Part shown: positions 33,878 through 38,674 of the stretch, one piece after another
How the letters are laid out: the number at the start of each line of letters is the position of its first letter
Numbering within the stretch: position 1 is the stretch's first letter
DNA from: Candidatus Alcium sp. F082
GTDB taxonomy: Bacteria > Bacteroidota > Bacteroidia > Bacteroidales > F082
Direction of reading: 5' to 3'
DNA length: 38,674 nt
NCBI GenBank assembly: GCA_001543395.1
Contig: LPNG01000011.1
Location: 45,297-83,970, forward strand
Translations under genes and position numbers: made by a program
Notes under the pieces: model-generated
Databases searched by the model: none
Told to the model about the DNA's origin: nothing
What the model saw: only the letters and a program-made list of their open reading frames with translations

Positions 33878-34051
33878 ATGACAAAGCAACTGCACGCGAA
33901 AAAAGGGACTGGAAAAGCAATCGCCAGACTGCTCGGAGTGAGCGAACACACGGTGAGCGATGCCATCCGTGGAAAGATTGACACGGACACGGCGAGGAAG
34001 ATCCGCACGATGGCCATCCGCAACTATGGGGCAATCGAGATTGAAATCTAA
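33878..34051 (+). CDS. Cro/Ner-like small DNA-binding protein
   Basis: This 57-residue protein is the first gene of the early operon. It starts at MTKQLHAKKGTGKAIARLLG, preceded by AGGAAAAA. It is essentially one helix-turn-helix: GKAIARLLGVSEHTVSDAIRG, followed by a recognition-distal helix (DTARKIRTMAIRNYG). By position opposite the repressor it is the likely Cro/Ner counterpart that shuts off repressor transcription. An in-frame ATG at 33836 lies inside the operator and is rejected. Confidence 0.78.
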   Translation: MTKQLHAKKGTGKAIARLLGVSEHTVSDAIRGKIDTDTARKIRTMAIRNYGAIEIEI

Positions 34052-34077
34052 TCACCAATAAATAAGGAGGAAAGAAA

Positions 34078-34272
34078 ATGAGACACAACCTGACTTACAC
34101 TATCGACAGAATCGAGGCCTGCGCATTCGCGGCGCTGGCCGCACTGTGCATCTACGGCGCAATCGCCAAGGGCGCTTGGTGGCACATCGGGACGGCGGCA
34201 ATCTGCGCTGCTGTGGCCGTGGCTTTATGGAAGAGCGCAATCGTGGACGAGGGGGAGGAAGACTTGGAATAG
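34078..34272 (+). CDS. small phage membrane protein
   Basis: This 64-residue protein has two hydrophobic helices (ACAFAALAALCIYGAIA and GTAAICAAVAVALW) and an acidic tail (DEGEEDLE). It is preceded by a strong Shine-Dalgarno sequence (AAGGAGG, 34063-34069), unusual for host genes. It has no recognisable family. The position in the early operon suggests a superinfection-exclusion or host-interaction role, which is an inference from place only. Confidence 0.65.
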   Translation: MRHNLTYTIDRIEACAFAALAALCIYGAIAKGAWWHIGTAAICAAVAVALWKSAIVDEGEEDLE

Positions 34273-34273
34273 G

Positions 34274-34308
34274 AATGCTGAATGCTGAATGCTGAATGCA
34301 GAATGCAG
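34274..34308. repeat. heptamer tandem repeat
   Basis: AATGCTG occurs three times, then AATGCAG twice. The same motif family occurs inside the coding part of cysQ (11991-12019). Confidence 0.7.
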
Positions 34309-34340
34309 AATAATCAACTAACAATCTAAAACTTAAAGAC

Positions 34341-34607
34341 ATGATCAACATCAACGAGAGAATGGCGGCACTGAACGCCGAAAGAAGGGCCATCAGGCTC
34401 GACTATGACAACCGCGAGAGAGCGGTAAAGGCAAAGCACGTGGCCGAAATGAATGCGGACATCGACTTGCTCCGCGCCGAAAAGAACCGCAAAATCGACG
34501 CGACCTACCGCAAGCAGGACGAACTGGTGGCGGAATACCGCAAGGAGAAGCGTGAGTTTTACGAGGCGATGAACGAGGCGGTGCCGTGCATCAAGGAGGA
34601 GAGATAA
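34341..34607 (+). CDS. small coiled-coil phage protein
   Basis: This 88-residue, highly charged, helical protein (MAALNAERRAIRLDYDNRER, KHVAEMNADIDLLRAEKNRK) is predicted to be one long coiled coil by heptad spacing. No family or function is recognised. It lies in the early operon between the small membrane protein and the tRNA-like element. Confidence 0.65.
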   Translation: MININERMAALNAERRAIRLDYDNRERAVKAKHVAEMNADIDLLRAEKNRKIDATYRKQDELVAEYRKEKREFYEAMNEAVPCIKEER

Positions 34608-34618
34608 AACCGATTGGG

Positions 34619-34640
34619 CTTGGGATGAAAGAGTCCCAAG
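34619..34640 (+). other. hairpin just upstream of the tRNA-like element
   Basis: CTTGGGA and TCCCAAG form a perfect 7-bp stem around TGAAAGAG. It ends 5 bases before the tRNA-like 5' end and has no U run, so it is more likely an RNA-processing or structural element than a terminator. Confidence 0.5.
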
Positions 34641-34645
34641 TGGTA

Positions 34646-34721
34646 GCGCGGATAGGATGCTAATCGGATAGGCACCCAGTAAAACCCCTACATTAGTGAG
34701 GTTCGAGTCCTCACCCGCGCA
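34646..34721 (+). ncRNA. tRNA-like element (degenerate tRNA)
   Basis: The element is 76 bases long, tRNA size. The acceptor strands GCGCGGA (34646-34652) and CCCGCGC (34714-34720) give six pairs plus an A-C mismatch, then a discriminator A. The T arm is perfect: TGAGG, loop TTCGAGT, CCTCA (34697-34713). A 3-bp D stem (TGC/GCA) with GG in the loop is possible. I cannot draw an anticodon arm better than 3 bp (GTA/TAC), and the loop lacks the usual U before the anticodon. No CCA is encoded. It is therefore probably not a normal decoding tRNA. It may be a decayed tRNA or a tRNA mimic. Confidence 0.5.
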
Positions 34722-34751
34722 CAAGGAACTAACCTATAAAATGAAAGAGAT

Positions 34752-35087
34752 ATGAAAGCAACACCTAAAATGAAAACCTCTTACCGGATTGAAGGCAAGA
34801 TAGAACTGACGCTGAAGGCCGTGACCTTTGCGCCATACCGCAAACTGACCGATGTGGAGATTATGGAATGCCGCAGATCATGCTGGAGAGGCATCGACCC
34901 GCAGAGCGGCACCAGGACTTTCCTACAGGACAATGCCGGAGGCGGTGAGGCCTGTCTTTGCTTCAAGATGTACTGTCGCGACAACGCCTCTTTCCTTGAG
35001 CGCGTCTGCCACCTGCTTGGCAAGGTCAAGACAGCAGCACTTGACTATGTAAACGTGAGTACCGTCAAGATCAAAGTCGTGCTGTAA
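34752..35087 (+). CDS. hypothetical phage early protein
   Basis: This 111-residue protein starts at MKATPKMKTSYRIEGKIELT; the second Met at codon 7 is also possible. The N-terminal half reads like alternating beta strands (SYRIEGKIELTLKAVTFAPY). The C-terminal half is a helix and a strand (ASFLERVCHLLGKVKTAALDYVNVSTVKIKVVL). No family is recognised. The upstream AAAGAGATATG matches the start region of the MuB-like gene, supporting translation. A 91-codon frame on the opposite strand (35198-34923) overlaps it and is treated as a shadow. Confidence 0.6.
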   Translation: MKATPKMKTSYRIEGKIELTLKAVTFAPYRKLTDVEIMECRRSCWRGIDPQSGTRTFLQDNAGGGEACLCFKMYCRDNASFLERVCHLLGKVKTAALDYVNVSTVKIKVVL

Positions 35088-35102
35088 GCGAGTGCGAAGG
35101 CG

Positions 35103-35186
35103 ATGGACCTTGCAAACACAGTCGTGCTGGACCTGCTTGATGGCAGGCACATTGGCAGCATAGGCAAGCTCATCGTAATAATGTGA
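35103..35186 (+). CDS. possible 27-residue peptide upstream of the transposase
   Basis: ATG at 35103 to TGA encodes MDLANTVVLDLLDGRHIGSI plus seven residues, preceded by GCGAAGGCG. It is short and unsupported by homology, and it may be chance or a leader peptide for the transposase gene 42 bases downstream. Confidence 0.25.
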   Translation: MDLANTVVLDLLDGRHIGSIGKLIVIM

Positions 35187-35227
35187 ACCCATAACCAAAG
35201 AATTTAGGCCGCAAAGGTAGCGAAAAG

Positions 35228-37198
35228 ATGCAATATTTCAACAACATACTGACCGTGGAAGCCGGATGGATGATTGAGCAGGGCGTGATGACGGAGACTG
35301 AATATAAGAACCTCGCCCATCATAGCAAGGACATCCAAGTGGTGCGCCGTGCTTGTCGCAACACGCCCGCGCTGGTGGCCTACGACTCGATGCCCGACCG
35401 ATACAAGAAGGCCATCGTGGAGCGCGTGGGTGACCCGCGCAAACAGGCCCGGCAGAATGTGCTGGAAGGGCTGATTGAGCACTCGGCAGCGGCCACCGCC
35501 TTCTTCGAGGACTACATGATCGACGACGACCGCCACCTGCCCTCCGACAAACGGAGGGAATACTACGCCAACGCCGTGGTGCTCGACGGTGTGAAGCGAC
35601 TGATCGAAAGCCGCAACTCGAAACGCAAGGCCCTGGGCAACCGCGCCACGCGCTTCTGGGACGAAATCAGCGAGGCGGTGCAGGAACTCGACCTGACGAA
35701 GTGGCCGCACACGCTGCCTGCCAACGCCCGAAGCCTTGAGCGCAAATACCAGCGTTATCTGGCCGAGGGCTACGGCAGCCTCGTCCACAAAGCCTACCAG
35801 ACCGGCTCGAAGAATGCGGCGAAGGTGGCCGACGAGAACCAGAAGGCGATGCTCGTCACCTTCATGAGCGACCCGCGCAACCTCGACAACGAGCAGGTGG
35901 CCCGCCTCTATAACATGGTGGCCCAACAGATGGACTGGAAGAAAATCACGGCTTCGGCGGTGGCGGTGTGGCGCGACAAGTGCGACGACTTGATCTACGC
36001 CTACCGTCGCGGCGATGGGCAATACAGGGCCAACAGGGCCATGCAGGTGAAGCGCAGCGCACCGACGCGCCCGCTGCTGTTCTGGAGTTTTGACGGATGG
36101 GACGTGGAACTGCTGTATCAGGAGACCGTGACCGCCAAGGACGGAACGCACTGCACGACCTACCACAACCGCCTGAAATTAGAGATAGTGCTGGATGCCT
36201 GCACGAAATACCCCATCGGATTCGCCATCGGCGAACGGGAGAACGCCGCCCTCATCCGCGAGGCTATCCGCGACGCTGTGAGGGAGACGGAGCGGCTGTT
36301 CGGCAAGATGTATCGCCCGGCACAGATCCAAGGCGACAACTTCGGAAAGAAGGCCATGATGCCCACCTACGCGACAGTGGCCGACAAGGTGACGCTGGCA
36401 AGCGTGGGCAATGCGAAGGCGAAGCCCATCGAGCGTTGGTTCAACTACTTCAACAAGAAATACTGCCAGATGAACATCAACTGGAGCGGTGTGGGCATCA
36501 CCAGCCGCAAGGACCACCAGCCCAACATGAAGGAACTCCAGAAACACAGGAGCGACTTCCCCAACAAGGAGGGGCTGATCAGGCAGATTGTGAGTTACAT
36601 CCAGGCGGAGCGTGCCGAACTGGAGACGGCATACGTGGCGAAGTTCAAGGCCGAGGGGCTCCAGGAACTCAACATCGCCCAATACCTGATGACCTTTGGG
36701 GAGAGCACGAGCCAACGCTACCTGCTGCAAGGCTGCGGCATTGTGGCCACCATCGGCGGACGCAAGATGGACTACGACTGCTTTGACACGCGGTTCCGCA
36801 ACCACCAATCAACCCGCTGGCAACTGCGCTACGACCCCGAAGACCCGCACTATGCCGTGGCCGTCAACGAGGACGAGAGCCTCCAGTTCGTGCTTGAGGA
36901 GAAATACATACAGCCGATGGCCTTGGCCGAACGCACGGAGAGCGACGCCGCCGAACTGAAGCGCGTGATGGACTTCAACCGGAAGAACGAGGAGGAGAAG
37001 CGCACGGAGGTGAACAGGATGCGTCAGACCGCATGGAACCTTGGCGGCAACGACATTCTCGGCAAATTCCTCGTCACCAACAGCAAGGGACAGCATAAGT
37101 CGGTGAAAGACGATGCGAGACTGGCGGCGGCTCAAGTCGCGGAATTGGTGGAGGCGGACGACCTTGACAATCCGGATTGGAGAAGAGACATGTACTAA
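35228..37198 (+). CDS. MuA-type DDE transposase
   Basis: This 656-residue transposase catalyses phage integration and replicative transposition. The N-terminal part (1 to about 270) is helical and holds DNA-end-binding domains. The RNase-H-like core shows Asp289 in WSFDGWDVEL, Asp370 in QIQGDNFGKKA and Glu402 in KPIERWFNYF, the expected D-D-E spacing for Mu-type enzymes. GVGITSRKDHQPNMK follows, then a C-terminal beta-barrel-like segment (GCGIVATIGGRKMDYDCF, DPEDPHYAVAVNEDESLQF) and a charged helical tail that in MuA contacts MuB and ClpX. The length is close to MuA. It precedes the MuB-like gene by 19 bases, the canonical A-B order. Confidence 0.93.
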   Translation: MQYFNNILTVEAGWMIEQGVMTETEYKNLAHHSKDIQVVRRACRNTPALVAYDSMPDRYKKAIVERVGDPRKQARQNVLEGLIEHSAAATAFFEDYMIDDDRHLPSDKRREYYANAVVLDGVKRLIESRNSKRKALGNRATRFWDEISEAVQELDLTKWPHTLPANARSLERKYQRYLAEGYGSLVHKAYQTGSKNAAKVADENQKAMLVTFMSDPRNLDNEQVARLYNMVAQQMDWKKITASAVAVWRDKCDDLIYAYRRGDGQYRANRAMQVKRSAPTRPLLFWSFDGWDVELLYQETVTAKDGTHCTTYHNRLKLEIVLDACTKYPIGFAIGERENAALIREAIRDAVRETERLFGKMYRPAQIQGDNFGKKAMMPTYATVADKVTLASVGNAKAKPIERWFNYFNKKYCQMNINWSGVGITSRKDHQPNMKELQKHRSDFPNKEGLIRQIVSYIQAERAELETAYVAKFKAEGLQELNIAQYLMTFGESTSQRYLLQGCGIVATIGGRKMDYDCFDTRFRNHQSTRWQLRYDPEDPHYAVAVNEDESLQFVLEEKYIQPMALAERTESDAAELKRVMDFNRKNEEEKRTEVNRMRQTAWNLGGNDILGKFLVTNSKGQHKSVKDDARLAAAQVAELVEADDLDNPDWRRDMY

Positions 37199-37217
37199 TC
37201 ATCAAAATAAAAGAGAT

Positions 37218-38075
37218 ATGGAAGACATCAAGAAACAACAAATCGTGAACACGCTGCGCAACTACTGCGAGCGTTACGAGAGCCAGGCGAAGGCTTCAAA
37301 TTCGCTGAAAAACGTGAGCGCGGCCACGGTGAGCCAGATGCTGAACGGCAAATGGGAACTCATCAAGGACGAGATGTGGCGCAACGTGGCGGCCCAAATC
37401 GGCTACAAGGACGAGAAATGGAACGCCGTGGCCACCCGCGACTTCACCACCCTGACGCGCATCCTCGAAGATGTGCAGGAAAACGCCCTTGTGATGGCCG
37501 TGACGGGCGACGCGGGCAGCGGCAAGACCTTTGCCCTGAGGCAATACACCAACGCCCACAAACAGGTTTATTTACTGTGCTGCAACGAATACTGGAACCG
37601 CAAGGCCTTCCTGAACGAGCTGATGCAGACGATGGGCCGCGACGCAGCCGGATTGAGCGTGAACGAGATGATGATGGATGCGGTGCGCTACCTGAAGATG
37701 CAGGAAGCCCCGCTGCTCATCCTCGACGAGGCCGACAAACTGAGCGACAAGGTACTCTATTTCTTCATATCTCTTTATAATGCCCTTGAGGGCGAATGCG
37801 GCCTGCTCATGGTGGCCACGAGCCACCTTGAGCTCCGCATCCGAAAGGGAGTGAAGGCCAACAGGAAAGGCTACAACGAGATCTGGAGCCGCGTGGGAAG
37901 GAAGTGCGTCACCCTGAAGGGCGTGAGCGCAGCCGACATCACGGCGGTGTGCGAGGCCAACGGTGTGACCGACCCAAGGGACATCGACATCGTGATCAAC
38001 GACTCGGAGAGCGACCTGCGCCGTGTGCGCCGCAAGATCCACGCGATACTGAAGGGAAAGGAGGCCGCGAAATGA
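37218..38075 (+). CDS. MuB-type transposition target-selection ATPase
   Basis: This 285-residue AAA+ ATPase binds target DNA and activates the transposase. The start MEDIKKQQIVNTLRNYCERY (37218) is preceded by AAAGAGATATG. The N-terminal helix-turn-helix (about 25-60, KNVSAATVSQMLNGKWELI) matches MuB architecture. Walker A is GDAGSGKT (97-104) and Walker B is LLILDEAD (166-173). Sensor-like MVATSHLELRIRKG and an arginine-rich segment (SRVGRKC) follow. The stop overlaps the next start by 4 bases (ATGA at 38072-38075). Confidence 0.92.
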   Translation: MEDIKKQQIVNTLRNYCERYESQAKASNSLKNVSAATVSQMLNGKWELIKDEMWRNVAAQIGYKDEKWNAVATRDFTTLTRILEDVQENALVMAVTGDAGSGKTFALRQYTNAHKQVYLLCCNEYWNRKAFLNELMQTMGRDAAGLSVNEMMMDAVRYLKMQEAPLLILDEADKLSDKVLYFFISLYNALEGECGLLMVATSHLELRIRKGVKANRKGYNEIWSRVGRKCVTLKGVSAADITAVCEANGVTDPRDIDIVINDSESDLRRVRRKIHAILKGKEAAK

Positions 38076-38311
38076 GAAACTCCACCGACACAAAGAGTTG
38101 CGTTGGCAACGCAACAGACGGGACGGACAAGCGCACCCTCAACCAGAACCGTAGGCTGTACTGGCTCCTCAACGAGCTCGGCCTGAAGGACAGCGTGGCC
38201 GACCTGGTGAGCGACGAGACCAACGGGCGCACCACCCACACCCCAAAGCAAGCAGAACCGCATGGACAAAAAGCGCAAGGGAGTCATCAAGGCCATTTGC
38301 GCTTACGGTGA
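38072..38311 (+). CDS. GemA-like early protein, first part (likely frameshifted)
   Basis: This 79-codon frame has a convincing N-terminal half: LNQNRRLYWLLNELGLKDSVADLVSDETNGRTTHT, which resembles the start of GemA/Gp16-like regulators of transposable phages. After the CCCC at 38241-38244 it turns into low-quality sequence (PKQAEPHGQKAQGSHQGH). Removing one C joins it in frame to the next open frame as THTQSKQNRMDKKRK. One gene broken by a +1 indel is therefore the simplest reading. Confidence 0.6.
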   Translation: MRNSTDTKSCVGNATDGTDKRTLNQNRRLYWLLNELGLKDSVADLVSDETNGRTTHTPKQAEPHGQKAQGSHQGHLRLR

Positions 38312-38501
38312 GCTGTGCGGACTGACATACACGGTTGACTACGCCAAGAGCATCGCCACACGCGCTGCGGGCCGTGACAGCTTCAACGAGATAACTGAAG
38401 GCGAGCTGACCCGCATTTACAATGAATTCTGCCGCAAGCAGACGGCTGCAAGGGCAAGGACAGATTTACCCATACTGAAACACAACTTTTCCTTGAACTG
38501 A
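38262..38501 (+). CDS. GemA-like early protein, second part
   Basis: This 79-codon frame (MDKKRKGVIKAICAYGELCG to LKHNFSLN) contains KSIATRAAGRDSFNEITEGELTRIYNEF, typical of the C-terminal part of the same phage protein family. The ATG has no ribosome-binding site, so it is probably the continuation of the preceding frame. Its TGA overlaps the next ATG (TGATG). Confidence 0.6.
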   Translation: MDKKRKGVIKAICAYGELCGLTYTVDYAKSIATRAAGRDSFNEITEGELTRIYNEFCRKQTAARARTDLPILKHNFSLN

Positions 38502-38674
38502 TGAAACGCGCCCTTACCATAACCGACATTCGGAACTACAAGACGAAGACCTACCTGCTCGACGGCGGCCTTGACTTGGCCCTTGGCGAAGTGGAACTCA
38601 CCGGCAGCTGGATCGTGTGGGGAGGGTCGGCAAACGGTAAGACGCGTTTCGCCTTGCAGCTGGCCAAGGCGTTG
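38501..38674 (+). CDS. phage P-loop ATPase, N-terminal part (runs off the window)
   Basis: The first 58 codons are MKRALTITDIRNYKTKTYLL, then ELTGSWIVWGGSANGKTRFALQLAKAL, with a clear Walker A motif GGSANGKT (about residues 43-50). It resembles the AAA/RecA-type ATPases found in the early region of Bacteroidota phages. The rest lies outside the window. It is translationally coupled to the previous frame by TGATG. Confidence 0.75.
   Translation, partial: MKRALTITDIRNYKTKTYLLDGGLDLALGEVELTGSWIVWGGSANGKTRFALQLAKAL

Noticed and set aside
33411..34088. 225-residue form of the repressor
   Set aside because: The longer frame runs through the operator and the Cro-like gene and has Cys/Ser/Pro-rich nonsense sequence. 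The start at 33806 is preferred.
34646..34721. Functional elongator tRNA
   Set aside because: No 5-bp anticodon stem, no U before the would-be anticodon, and an acceptor mismatch. Kept only as tRNA-like.
34923..35198. 91-codon minus-strand gene starting MVMGSHYYDELAYAAN
   Set aside because: It is antisense to a more convincing plus-strand early gene in an operon running rightward. Only the promoter motif is kept as an observation.
36097..36786. 229-codon frame inside the transposase gene
   Set aside because: A +2 frame shadow of the transposase, rich in Arg/Gly/Pro, with no motifs.
32858..38674. Diversity-generating retroelement, as known from some Bacteroides transposable phages
   Set aside because: No reverse transcriptase or template/variable repeat pair is visible in the part of the prophage shown.

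Overview
This is chromosomal DNA of a Bacteroidales-type Bacteroidota bacterium, with the early end of a Mu-like transposable prophage at its right edge. The host call rests on several signs. There are five secreted proteins with the C-terminal sorting domain of the type IX secretion system (T9SS). The lipoproteins are typical of the phylum. A purH-mreB-mreC-mreD cluster is present. Many genes have the Bacteroidota -7 promoter motif TAnnTTTG, in one case with TTTG exactly 20 bases upstream.

Left part (1-9.1 kb), nearly all on the minus strand. A small lipoprotein, a membrane fusion protein and the start of an RND efflux pump form one operon. Next are two neighbouring T9SS cargo genes: a GLUG-repeat protein and a homologue of the Porphyromonas peptidylarginine deiminase PPAD. 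Both are frameshifted. They share a 94 % identical 3' end (sorting domain, stop codon and hairpin), and this end is out of frame with each gene body. Upstream lie an arginase-fold protein lacking about half of the metal ligands and a deoxyhypusine-synthase-like protein.

Middle part (9.1-29.7 kb). Housekeeping genes are topA, cysQ, mreBCD, purH, recJ and radA. Among them are an envelope regulator (lipobox, helical repeats, membrane helix, DNA-binding tail) and two secreted proteins on the plus strand. The regulator gene and the secreted-protein gene after it share a 37-bp upstream element. Two tandem TlpA-like thioredoxin lipoproteins follow mreD, where related genomes usually carry mrdA and rodA. 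A CotH/lamin-tail T9SS protein is encoded beside a small secreted partner.

Right part (29.7-38.7 kb). A multi-copy-type DUF234 ATPase gene is bracketed by two 54-bp direct repeats. Next is a T9SS adhesin-like gene that has lost its 5' end where the prophage begins, near 32.86 kb. The prophage early region has a repressor and a Cro-like gene divergently arranged around a 25-bp palindrome with symmetric promoters. After it come small early proteins, a 76-nt tRNA-like element, a MuA-type DDE transposase, a MuB-type ATPase, a split GemA-like gene and the start of another P-loop ATPase. The right end of the phage lies outside the window.
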